Assembly: GCA_016715645.1 (NCBI GenBank)
Contig: JADJZR010000015.1
Coordinates: 1-64,000, forward strand
DNA: 64,000 bases
Direction of reading: 5' to 3'
Source: Elusimicrobiota bacterium
GTDB taxonomy: Bacteria; Elusimicrobiota; Elusimicrobia; FEN-1173
The notes below the pieces were generated by a model. It worked only from the letters and a program-made list of their open reading frames with translations. It searched no databases and was not told where the DNA came from. Position numbers and translations under genes: made by a program. Numbering within the stretch: the first letter of the stretch is position 1; the number at the start of each line of letters is the position of its first letter. Shown one piece after another: positions 19,228 through 27,343 of this stretch.

Positions 19228-19263
19228 GTTGCGACAATTTTTTATCGATTTAAATATACTCCA
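19228..19263 (+). promoter_or_regulatory. Possible plus-strand promoter for the 19.4-21.2 kb unit
   Basis: TTGCGA, a 16-17 bp AT-rich spacer and TAAATA/AAATAT stand here in the divergent gap between coaD and the membrane protein. A start near 19263 would place the hairpin at 19298-19330 and a 20-codon open frame in the leader. Moderate match only. Confidence 0.35.
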
Positions 19264-19297
19264 AGCGTCCGCTGGATTTTATGCTGAATTAGTTGGG

Positions 19298-19330
19298 CCG
19301 AACGGGGGTCCGTTCTGCCGTTCGGTTTTT
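19298..19330 (+). terminator. Terminator-like hairpin in a leader
   Basis: The stem CCGAACGG/CCGTTCGG (8 bp, 12-nt loop) is followed immediately by TTTTTG. No plus-strand gene ends just before it: the nearest, coaD, points the other way. It therefore looks like a hairpin inside the leader of the downstream unit, where it could act as an attenuator, or it terminates antisense or stray transcription. Confidence 0.5.
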
Positions 19331-19368
19331 GTTATGATGAATTTCATCCTAATTTGAGGAGAGGAACG

Positions 19369-19431
19369 ATGGATATTGAAAGAGGGTTACTGCCCAGTTT
19401 ATATCGGCGGTCATCAATCGGTGTCTCATGA
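19369..19431 (+). CDS. Small open frame (20 codons) with strong ribosome-binding site
   Basis: ATG at 19369 is preceded by GAGGAGAGG, one of the best Shine-Dalgarno sequences in the window, and encodes MDIERGLLPSLYRRSSIGVS before a stop. A second short frame of 13 codons starts at 19431, overlapping that stop. Both lie between the terminator-like hairpin and the membrane-protein gene at 19477. It may be a leader peptide coupling translation to the downstream gene; no conservation evidence is available. Confidence 0.35.
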   Translation: MDIERGLLPSLYRRSSIGVS

Positions 19432-19476
19432 TGGCCTCTCTCCAAAAAATACATCAACGGGTTTCCCCTTAAACAG

Positions 19477-21198
19477 ATGGTCCCGAACCGTTGTGAGCGA
19501 GTTTGGCATCGGCGGTTTTTGAAGGCAATAAATTATTTGGGGTGGCCGATATTGGCGGCGGTGGTCGCGAAAAGGATCGCTAGCCCGCTATTTGATCCTG
19601 ACCTTTTTTGGCATTTGGCCACCGGGCGTTGGATTGTTGAGCATCGGGCTTTTTTGCGGTCGGATGTTTTTTCGTTTTCAACTTTTAGCGCTCCATGGCA
19701 AAACTCGGAATGGATTTTTCAGGTTCTTGTGTTTTTCATGGAATCTCTTGGTGGATGGGCCGCAATATTTTATTTTAAAATGGCGCTCGCCTTGGGAAGC
19801 CTTGCTTTGCTGGGTGGAACCCTCTCCAGGTTGCTGGGTGCGGAAAAAAGGTGGTTTCTCCCGTTGGTTTGGGTCGGTTATGCAATCCTGCAACTGCGCC
19901 TATTCGAGCGGGCGGAGCTTTTTACTTGGATTTGCTGGGGTGGTCTTTGGATGTGGATTTTGAATGTCCGGTGTTGTCCCAACAAGCCATGGACTCTTTT
20001 CTGGGTGGTTCCCCTCTTCACCTTTTGGGTCAATTGTCATCCCGGTGTGGTTTATGGTGTTGGGTTTATCTTTCTTTTATCCCTCGGCGCCCGTTGGGGA
20101 AGGGAACCCAAAGAGTTTATCCGTCGTTTGGATCAGGCCCTCGGGTTGGCTCTTTGTTGTCTCCTCCTCAATCCTCACGGATGGCGAATGGTTTGGTTCT
20201 ACCTGGAGGTGATGACTCAATTAAAAACCAACATCGGAATCATCGCTGAATGGAAGCCCCCAACCTTGACCGATGCCCCCTATTTCTGGGTTGTTCTAGT
20301 GGGAGTGGGGTATCTGTCGGTGGCGGCTGTCCGTGAAAAAACGGCCTCCTGGCGGTGGTTGGTTCCGGGGGCGTTTGTGTTTATCGTTTACGGGTCGCAA
20401 CACCTGCGAAGCACCGCACTCGCCGCTTGGACAGGCCTTGCGTTGATTGCGTTTGCCTTGCGGGAAGTGAGGGTTTTTGCCCCTGTGCGGTTTTGGGGCC
20501 CCGTTGCGCTGACAGTGGTTATGGCGGCCACCACCGCTTATCCACTTTTTAAATCCCCTTTGAAAACAAAAATGGTGGCGTGGTCGCGCCTGCCTCAAGG
20601 GGCCGTAGACTTCATGCGGCGACATCATTTTCAAGGGCGAGGCTACAACGAATATGGGTTTGGCGGTTACATCCAATGGGTTTTGGGCCCCGAACTCAAA
20701 ACTTTTTTGGATGGGAGATATCTGTCGTTTCCATTGGCCGAAGAGGAAACTCAAATGCTTGTCCAAATGGCTTCCGATCAGGACGCCCAGGCATGGACGC
20801 GGCGGTCAGATCGTTGGGGATTCCAATTCGCCGTGACGGGTTACATGAGCGATTTTTGGGACCTTTGGGAAAAAAAGAGCGGACATCCCGATTCCCTGTT
20901 TTTTGACCGTTTCTATCCTCCACACGAATGGGCGTTGGTTTATTGGGACGATGTGGCATTGGTTTTTTGTCGTCGGACCGAACCGTTCCAACCGGCGATC
21001 AAAGAAAATGAGTTTGTTGTGCTCAAGCCCTATTTGCTTATTAATGGGTCAATTCACGCGCAAGATCAGGCTAGAGCGGCCCAAGAAATCGCTCGCCATC
21101 GCCGCGAGGTCCCCTTTTCGTTGCTACGCTCTCAAATCGAAGGATCCCTCTTTTCTTCCAAAAATAAAAAATGGGGGACAAGCCAGGAGGGATCTTGA
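19477..21198 (+). CDS. Large polytopic membrane protein, GT-C-like
   Basis: A 573-residue protein with an N-terminal motif DPDLFWHLATGRWIVEH followed by DVFSFSTF and PWQNSEWIFQVLVFF. This acidic-loop pattern is common in a broad family of bacterial membrane proteins in glycan or lipid-linked-sugar clusters, thought to be GT-C glycosyltransferases. Many hydrophobic helices run to about residue 370. The last 190 residues are soluble, with YNEYGFGGYIQWVLGPELKTFLDGRY, a conserved feature of the same family. First gene of the plus-strand part of the glycan block. The substrate is unknown. Confidence 0.7.
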   Translation: MVPNRCERVWHRRFLKAINYLGWPILAAVVAKRIASPLFDPDLFWHLATGRWIVEHRAFLRSDVFSFSTFSAPWQNSEWIFQVLVFFMESLGGWAAIFYFKMALALGSLALLGGTLSRLLGAEKRWFLPLVWVGYAILQLRLFERAELFTWICWGGLWMWILNVRCCPNKPWTLFWVVPLFTFWVNCHPGVVYGVGFIFLLSLGARWGREPKEFIRRLDQALGLALCCLLLNPHGWRMVWFYLEVMTQLKTNIGIIAEWKPPTLTDAPYFWVVLVGVGYLSVAAVREKTASWRWLVPGAFVFIVYGSQHLRSTALAAWTGLALIAFALREVRVFAPVRFWGPVALTVVMAATTAYPLFKSPLKTKMVAWSRLPQGAVDFMRRHHFQGRGYNEYGFGGYIQWVLGPELKTFLDGRYLSFPLAEEETQMLVQMASDQDAQAWTRRSDRWGFQFAVTGYMSDFWDLWEKKSGHPDSLFFDRFYPPHEWALVYWDDVALVFCRRTEPFQPAIKENEFVVLKPYLLINGSIHAQDQARAAQEIARHRREVPFSLLRSQIEGSLFSSKNKKWGTSQEGS

Positions 21199-21272
21199 AA
21201 CGTCATAGAGATGAATCCCGCTATGTGGGCGCGGGGGGTGCGTAGCATATTCGTTTTTATTGTCGGGGAACT

Positions 21273-22993
21273 TCAGTTTAACGTTTGCGCATAGGCCAGA
21301 GCCCATTGAGCGCGGTGGGGACGCTTGGTAATAGAATACAACGCTGCCGCCCAGCGAAAGGCCTCGGCATTGCCCGTGAGGTCGTAAACGAAAAAACAAG
21401 GGTCCGGCTGAGCGATGGGTTTAAGATTGTTTTGAAGCCACGCGAACAATCGGGGTTCGGATTGAATCATTTTCGTGCCCACCGCCAGAAGGACGCGTTT
21501 TTCTTTGATGGGGATTACAGTTTCTCGAGGTTCTCGAACATACAAAGCGGATGAAACCAAATCTTGAAATACCAGCCCGTACGCCGAGGGATCAGACGCC
21601 CCGGAATACGCCAACAACAGCCCCGGCCGCCCTTGTTTGTCCCAGTATGATTTGAGTTGGGGTAACCACTGGCCCCAATCCTGATCGGAATCCGCCAACC
21701 ACCGATACCCTTGATTTTTTCCCCCAGCAAAGAAATTAAAATAGGCGAGGGGATTGGCCCGGCACCATGCCATGTCCGAAACCGCGCCCACCGCCAGGAG
21801 GATCAACCCGACACGTCCCGCCCGTCCCCAGCGACGGGCGCCAATTCCTCCCGCCAACACCGCCAGGGGCAAGTAAACAGCAGAAATTTGAACTGTCGAA
21901 AGAGCGGTTTTCATAAATAACACAGAAACAAAAGGGGCGCCCGCGAATACCACGAGGCACCACAAAAGGACTCGCTCTTGACCTGACTTGAACCAAGCCC
22001 ACGCGCCCATTCCTGCAATGGCAAGAACAAAGGGAGGGGACTTAAGGAAAAACGCCCCCCACGTCAGCAAAGAAGGCGCCTCGGAATAAAGGCCGCCCCC
22101 CAAAAAAAAGTGTTATAGGTGTCGCCAATTGAGAAAGGAAATATAATGGCGAATTTCAATGAGGACAAACCATCTTTCCACGGAAGATAGAGTGCTAAAT
22201 AAACGGCCCCCACTCCGATTCCCCAGAGTAAGGCCCGCCCAATTCTCTTTTTATATGAACTATTAGGCGCTGGGCGCAATAATTCAACCACGACAATTGT
22301 GCCGACGATCACGAATGCGGTTAATTTGCACGCAACAGCAAGGCCCCCAGCGATGCACGACCCCCAATAAAAAGAGGTGCGTGAACTTCGGACCCATCCG
22401 CTCCAAAATGCCAAACAAAGAGTTATAAAAAAAAATTGAGGCATTTCGAGCAACGCCAAACTGGAGCGGGCCACAATGACGGGTGTGGAAACGAAGCAAA
22501 GAAGTCCCCCAACCGCTCCAGCAAGCCCCCAGAGGGAATTAAGCCAAACAAAAAGAACGAGGACCGTGGCAACAGACAGAAACACCATCGGCCAACGACT
22601 TGCTTCAATCAAGCGCTGAGGAGGTTGATCTCCTCCAAACACAAATTTATAGCCAAACCGATACGAACTTTCAGCTCTCCAGGAGGGATCATCGAATGGA
22701 AGACGGGGGTTAATCAGTAGGAGCGGCGCGGAACAAATCAGCTTGCTTAAAAATGGATGTTCACGATTGATCCCGATTTTTCCCGTTTTCCATTGAGCGA
22801 ACCCGGCCGCTGGATAAACGATTTCGTCCCAGACGGGAGATTGCCGCTTGGTCCCTATCCAGGCCATCGTCCCATGCAGGATGAGCAATACTCCGGCCAG
22901 GATCATGAGCCAAATTCTTTTCTTGTCGATGGAATTAACCTCTAAAACACATCCCGCTTTTTGGTCCAATTTCAAACCTGTTGTGCCACCCAA
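21273..22993 (-). CDS. GT39-like membrane glycosyltransferase (frameshift in a C6/A8 run)
   Basis: Two consecutive frames form one protein. The N-terminal part (22064-22993) has PVWDEIVYPAAGFAQWKTG, the catalytic-type acidic loop, then INREHPFLSKLI and many helices. The C-terminal part (21273-22103) carries WGAFFLKSPPFVLAIAGMGAW, YRWLADSDQDWGQWLPQLKSYW and a soluble tail. The join falls at 22096-22109, a run of six C and eight A on the plus strand, where one base miscounted would restore TFFLGGGLYSEAP. The start is uncertain; TTG 22993 is the most upstream, and ATG 22906 is possible. It converges on the 19477 gene and diverges from 23101. Confidence 0.75.
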
Positions 22994-23081
22994 ACGCCGA
23001 TTGCCCTGCCTGTTTCAGGCATCTGTTGTTGTTTAGATCACCCATAAACTGTAACGAGTCTAATATTTTTTGGGCGTGCTA

Positions 23082-23090
23082 TGCTAAAAT
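23082..23090 (+). promoter_or_regulatory. Extended -10 promoter element next to a start codon
   Basis: TGCTAAAAT (extended -10, TAAAAT at 23085-23090) stands only 10 nt before the ATG at 23101. Transcription would begin at about 23097, giving an essentially leaderless mRNA. The identical string TATGCTAAAAT occurs at 26341 with the same geometry. No good -35 seen. Confidence 0.5.
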
Positions 23091-23100
23091 CCCATTTATC

Positions 23101-24669
23101 ATGAAACTATTTTTTGATCGGCAACGGAGGACCTGTTTATCCACCGGTGGCATTTTCGGATGGTTACTGTTGGTCGTTTATTTGACTTTCCATTTGATCA
23201 CTCTGACAACAATCCAAGATGTTTACGGAGATGAACCGGCCGCAATGCAAACTGCCTTGACCCTTGTAAAGTCAGATCAGGTCGGGAGTTACTCCGGCCG
23301 GGACGTTTTTAGTCCTTCTTTTCAATTTCTCACAAATGCGTTTCCCTATGCCATCCGACCTTTTGTTTCTCACTACTACGGATCTTTCATTCGACTCTTT
23401 GGACCCAGCCTCACCGTCGCAAGGTTTGCCTCCTGGCTGGCCGGAGCCGCGGGGTTAATTTTCTTGTATATACTCGCACTCCGGTTGTGCGGCCCGACCG
23501 GAGGACTCGCGGCGCTATTCGTATTAATGGCGGATCCGATTTTGGGATCCTGTCTACACATTTGCCGAGAAGAAACCCTTCTTCTTGCGGCTCAGTCGAT
23601 TGTTGGGTTACTTTGGATTTATGCGATAACTAAAAATTCGTTTTGGATTTCTCTTTTGGCAGGGGGAGTGGCGGGTCTCACTCCGGGGATACACACAAAC
23701 GGAATTCTTTTGGCCCCCGCCCTCTGTGCCATGACTCTGATCATGCACGAATCTTCCAAGGGCTGGAGGCGTGCCGTTGCCGGCCTTGGTTTGGGATTGG
23801 TTTGCGGTCTCACTCTTTGGGTGATATCGTGCCCTTGGGACGAATTTTTATTGGGATGGAAAATTTGGGGTGGGTATTGGGGATACGGTTTGCCGATCCT
23901 TTCCCGACGGTCGTTCTTAAGTATCATAGGCGCCGAGGCCATCCGCTATATTCATCCTCCCTCTATCCCTCAATCTGTGCCAACACCTTATTACGCAGGG
24001 ACACTCCAAGTCGAATACGCCCTTGTTGCATTGTCCCTTGGTTTCGCTCTCTGGAGGTCAAAGCGACAGCGAGTCGAAGCGGTCCTCGTGACGGGCATTT
24101 TCACTGTCTTTTTCGGAATGTCTCTTTTAGTGGCCCGCAAATACGCGGGATATTCTCTGCTCACACTGCCATGGATGGCACTTTTAGTGGGGAGAGCCAT
24201 CTCTGGTGATGGTATCGGAACGGGTCGACTCGGGCGAAGCGGGATGATAGCAGCCGGGTGTGCCTTGCTGTTTTTCGGAACGAAAGCCGTGACAGACCAG
24301 GCCGCCGATCCGCTTCCCTACGTCCGAACGTGCGGGGACCTGGAACGGTTCATCCCTGTCGGTTCTAGAGTTTTAGGCCCTGGCCAGTTTTGGCTTGGTT
24401 TGCCGGGGAGAGACTGGCGAGATTCAAATTTTTTGACCTTCGAAAAGTGGTTAACCCATTCCACTCGCCATGTGGGCCCGGCTTTGGACAGGCTTCGCCC
24501 GGAATACGTTGTTGTCGACGGCCAATTGAACAGCCTATTGCAGCATTACGTTCAACGAGGGGCGCTTCACGAGTTCTCACTCCTCTCAAGGGTTGAAGAC
24601 CAGGAAATAGGGAAAGAACTTTTCGTCCTTCACGTGCGCCCAAAAAAATCAGGGCCACCCAAGGAGTAG
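23101..24669 (+). CDS. GT39-like membrane glycosyltransferase
   Basis: A 522-residue polytopic protein starting MKLFFDRQRR. After the first helix comes DVYGDEPAAMQTALTLV, the acidic first loop of PMT/ArnT-like enzymes, and the second loop HYYGSFIRLFGPSLTVARFAS is typical too. The C-terminal 110 residues (from DPLPYVRTCGDLERFIP) are soluble. I chose ATG 23101 because the upstream extension to 22981 is hydrophilic, Cys-rich and unlike a family N-terminus, and the -10 element lies inside it. The downstream methyltransferase is convergent. Confidence 0.78.
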   Translation: MKLFFDRQRRTCLSTGGIFGWLLLVVYLTFHLITLTTIQDVYGDEPAAMQTALTLVKSDQVGSYSGRDVFSPSFQFLTNAFPYAIRPFVSHYYGSFIRLFGPSLTVARFASWLAGAAGLIFLYILALRLCGPTGGLAALFVLMADPILGSCLHICREETLLLAAQSIVGLLWIYAITKNSFWISLLAGGVAGLTPGIHTNGILLAPALCAMTLIMHESSKGWRRAVAGLGLGLVCGLTLWVISCPWDEFLLGWKIWGGYWGYGLPILSRRSFLSIIGAEAIRYIHPPSIPQSVPTPYYAGTLQVEYALVALSLGFALWRSKRQRVEAVLVTGIFTVFFGMSLLVARKYAGYSLLTLPWMALLVGRAISGDGIGTGRLGRSGMIAAGCALLFFGTKAVTDQAADPLPYVRTCGDLERFIPVGSRVLGPGQFWLGLPGRDWRDSNFLTFEKWLTHSTRHVGPALDRLRPEYVVVDGQLNSLLQHYVQRGALHEFSLLSRVEDQEIGKELFVLHVRPKKSGPPKE

Positions 24670-24690
24670 AACCAGTGATCCAAGGAGACT

Positions 24691-25533
24691 CTATTCACCT
24701 TTCACTAAATTGGGCCGCTCTGGACCGAAATTGTCATTCGTGGAAATCGCATCCTTGGTCGCGACCAACGTCCACGACATCCCGCGCGTGTGCGTAACAT
24801 TCGTTACATGGACAGGAAAACCCGCCACAAGAGCCAGAGCCTCTTCCCTTGTCCAATAATGGGCGATTGAGGGAAGTAACTGATCGAAAACGATGGCTTC
24901 CCGATGGCGGAAACTTAGACCGCGAAGAAAGCGCAGATAAGGGCTTTTCCATGGGGCGTACGAGAAGGGTTGCATCAGAAAAGTCAACGCTTTCGAAAGC
25001 CGAATTAACGATCGTGCAGACCACCCACGGGTGATCCATCGGAAGAAATTTACGAACAACAGAACAAAAGAGTTCCCCTCTTTCCCATAGACCCACAGGA
25101 TCAACGTTCCTCCCGGTTTCAGCGCTTTTACCAATTGGGCGACCGCTCGGGGGGGGTGCGCCAGATGATGCAGTACCCCGACACAAAAAACAATGTCAAA
25201 CTGGTTCTCATACGGGATATCATAAACAGAGAGCTGTTCCACCTGACAGTTGGAGAACGGCGCCAAATTTTTTCGGGCCGTGGCCACGGTTCGTGAATCA
25301 AAATCAAAAGCGACTCCCGACGCGGCGCCGTATTTCAATGGCCAATAGCTGTTACGTCCCATCCCGCACCCGGCATCGAGAAAAGATTTCCCGGAAAAGA
25401 AAGAAGGAGCTATGGGTTGTACCCACGCAAGAAACTGATCCTCATGAATCGGCAAGATTTCCGGATATCGCCACCATTCTTCCCCGAACTGGGAAGCCGT
25501 TCCTGCCAAATCCAAGGGAGGCAGGCTGGTCAT
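24691..25533 (-). CDS. Class I SAM-dependent methyltransferase
   Basis: A 280-residue protein. The core shows FLDAGCGMGRNSYWPLKYGA (motif I near residue 52), GVAFDFDSRTV, the acidic FDIVFCVGVLHHLAHPPRAV and LKPGGTLILWVYGKEGN. The middle region LFVNFFRWITRGWSARSL is hydrophobic and may contact lipid-linked substrates. Its start overlaps the upstream methyltransferase stop by 4 nt, indicating coupling. Function in surface-glycan or lipid modification is inferred from the cluster only. Confidence 0.85.
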   Translation of the reverse strand: MTSLPPLDLAGTASQFGEEWWRYPEILPIHEDQFLAWVQPIAPSFFSGKSFLDAGCGMGRNSYWPLKYGAASGVAFDFDSRTVATARKNLAPFSNCQVEQLSVYDIPYENQFDIVFCVGVLHHLAHPPRAVAQLVKALKPGGTLILWVYGKEGNSFVLLFVNFFRWITRGWSARSLIRLSKALTFLMQPFSYAPWKSPYLRFLRGLSFRHREAIVFDQLLPSIAHYWTREEALALVAGFPVHVTNVTHTRGMSWTLVATKDAISTNDNFGPERPNLVKGE

Positions 25534-26327
25534 TGTTGGGGGCCAAACCGCTCAGCGACGGCGAACAGTTGACTTCCACGGGTGGAGGAATTGAATCGAT
25601 ACGCGAGACGTAGGAGAGCGCAAAGCAGAGTTTGCCAGGTTCCATAGGGGCGCTCACTAAAGTGGCGCATAGCGCTGTTGGGAGACAAGTTAGCCGCCCA
25701 TTTGGCCGCATCATGAAATGGAAATCCACAGGTCCAGACACGGATCGGTTTCCAGCCCGCTTGGTTTAAAAGTTCCACCATCTCCCGTTTTGAAAAATGG
25801 CGGATGTGGCCCACGCGACGTTCGGTTTCTCCGATTCGACCGCTTTGCGTGGACAAATAGAGACGCCCCCCGTGAGGGTTTGCCAGGGCTCGAGCGTTGG
25901 ATAAAAACCGAACAGGATCCTCGACATGTTCAATGATTTCGGAAGCAATCACCGCGTCAAATGTTTTCCAATCCGGATCGATGGACAACTTTTCCGCGCC
26001 GAGATCTGCGGCAAACCACTCCATTGCTGGCATCGTTCGTTTATTTAATTCAATTTGGCTGTCAGAAAGGTCGATTCCGCACAGGGTCCATGGCCTGCGC
26101 TGATCTTGGAGCACCCGCAAAAAACGACCATCCCCGCATCCCAAATCAACCAATCGCGCTTCCCCCATCCCCTCCAGCAACTTAATAAACGTTTCGGTCC
26201 GAAACCGTGGTGCCGCCATTTTTTCCCAATAATCGTCCCGCCCGGGTTGGGAACTGTTGTAATACGAGCGATTGATGTCGACCCCTCGCACAGAATTCAT
26301 TTCAGAAAGATTATACAACACTCCCAT
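25530..26327 (-). CDS. Class I SAM-dependent methyltransferase
   Basis: A 265-residue protein with ARLVDLGCGDGRFLRVLQ (motif I near 60), CGIDLSDSQIELNKRTMP, FDAVIASEIIEHVEDPVRFL and GGRLYLSTQSG. FSKREMVELLNQAGW is the usual C-terminal pattern of Methyltransf_11/23 proteins. It could begin at ATG 26327 or at the internal Met near residue 10 (MNSVRGVDINRS). It is divergent from the GT2 gene at 26361, only 33 nt away, so the two promoters overlap. Confidence 0.85.
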   Translation of the reverse strand: MGVLYNLSEMNSVRGVDINRSYYNSSQPGRDDYWEKMAAPRFRTETFIKLLEGMGEARLVDLGCGDGRFLRVLQDQRRPWTLCGIDLSDSQIELNKRTMPAMEWFAADLGAEKLSIDPDWKTFDAVIASEIIEHVEDPVRFLSNARALANPHGGRLYLSTQSGRIGETERRVGHIRHFSKREMVELLNQAGWKPIRVWTCGFPFHDAAKWAANLSPNSAMRHFSERPYGTWQTLLCALLRLAYRFNSSTRGSQLFAVAERFGPQQ

Positions 26328-26342
26328 CCTTTCACATCCGTA

Positions 26343-26351
26343 TGCTAAAAT
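26343..26351 (+). promoter_or_regulatory. Extended -10 promoter element next to a start codon
   Basis: TATGCTAAAAT at 26341-26351 (TAAAAT 26346-26351) ends 9 nt before the TTG start at 26361. The predicted transcription start near 26358 leaves almost no leader, matching the arrangement at 23082. Confidence 0.5.
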
Positions 26352-26360
26352 ATTTGCCGC

Positions 26361-27338
26361 TTGGAAAACTTAATCGATGATTCGTCGCCTGCCGTCAGCC
26401 TCGTCATCCCTGTTTTCAATGAAAAGGGATGTTTGCCGTTCTTGGTCGACCAACTGGCCCCTTTGCTTCAATCCCTCAACGCGGAACTGATTTGGGTTAA
26501 CGACGGATCAACGGACGGGTCTGGAGCATTTTTGGATGGGTTGGCCAAAAAGGATCCCCGCGTGTCCGTCCTGCATTTTTCTCGCAACTTCGGGCAAACG
26601 GCGGCCCTCGCGGCGGGGTTGGCCGCGGCTCGGGGAGAAGTCATGGTGTGCATGGACGCCGATGGACAAAACGACCCGGCCGACATTCCGCGTTTGGTTC
26701 AAGCCATTCGGGAAGGGGCCGACGTGGCGAGCGGGTGGCGCCGGCATCGGCAGGACCCGTGGTTATCAAGGAATCTTCCCTCGGCCCTGGCCAACGCGCT
26801 GATCTCACGGGTCACCCAGGTTCGACTGCACGATCACGGGTGCACCCTCAAAGCCTATCGGCGGGAGGTGTTTCAGCGGCTTCGACTCTACGGCGAGATG
26901 CATCGGTTCATTCCGGTCTGGTGCGCCTGGGACGGCGCCAAGATCGTCGAACTGGAAGTGACCCATCACCTACGCAAACAAGGACGGTCCAAATACGGAC
27001 TGGGTCGGACCGTGCGAGTCATCCTGGATTTGATGACGGTTAAATTTTTCTCTTCCTATTTGGGGAGTCCCAACCACGTCTTGGGCGGCATCGGATTAAG
27101 TCTTTTGGCATTAAGTTTCGTGGCGGGAGTTTTTCCGTTTCTCGACAAATTCGTGTGGCACCAGTGGGGCCCTCTGAGGATTCCGTCTCTCATCCTGTCG
27201 GTATTCCTTGGGATTTTGGGTGTTCAGAGCGTCATTCTCGGCCTGTTGGCCGAAATTTTGATCCGCATTTACTACGAAAATAAAAACGAGCGCCCCTACC
27301 GGATTGCGCGCAGTGTCGGCCCCGCTGGAAGGATTTAA
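26361..27338 (+). CDS. Family 2 glycosyltransferase with two C-terminal membrane helices
   Basis: A 325-residue enzyme like ArnC, GtrB or DPM1, which transfers a sugar from a nucleotide donor to a polyprenyl phosphate. Seen: SLVIPVFNEKGCLPFLVDQL, WVNDGSTDGSGAFL, FSRNFGQTAALAAGL, the DxD-type CMDADGQNDP, and the acceptor-side HDHGCTLKAYRREV. Two membrane helices follow at about 225-250 and 270-300. The start TTG fits the promoter position and the family N-terminus. It is followed 6 nt later by the amidotransferase. Confidence 0.88.
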   Translation: MENLIDDSSPAVSLVIPVFNEKGCLPFLVDQLAPLLQSLNAELIWVNDGSTDGSGAFLDGLAKKDPRVSVLHFSRNFGQTAALAAGLAAARGEVMVCMDADGQNDPADIPRLVQAIREGADVASGWRRHRQDPWLSRNLPSALANALISRVTQVRLHDHGCTLKAYRREVFQRLRLYGEMHRFIPVWCAWDGAKIVELEVTHHLRKQGRSKYGLGRTVRVILDLMTVKFFSSYLGSPNHVLGGIGLSLLALSFVAGVFPFLDKFVWHQWGPLRIPSLILSVFLGILGVQSVILGLLAEILIRIYYENKNERPYRIARSVGPAGRI

Positions 27339-27343
27339 TCTGG

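Noticed and set aside
22981..23100. Forty-residue N-terminal extension of the GT39-like protein at 23101
   Set aside because: Hydrophilic and Cys-rich, contains the likely promoter, and does not look like a membrane-protein N-terminus.
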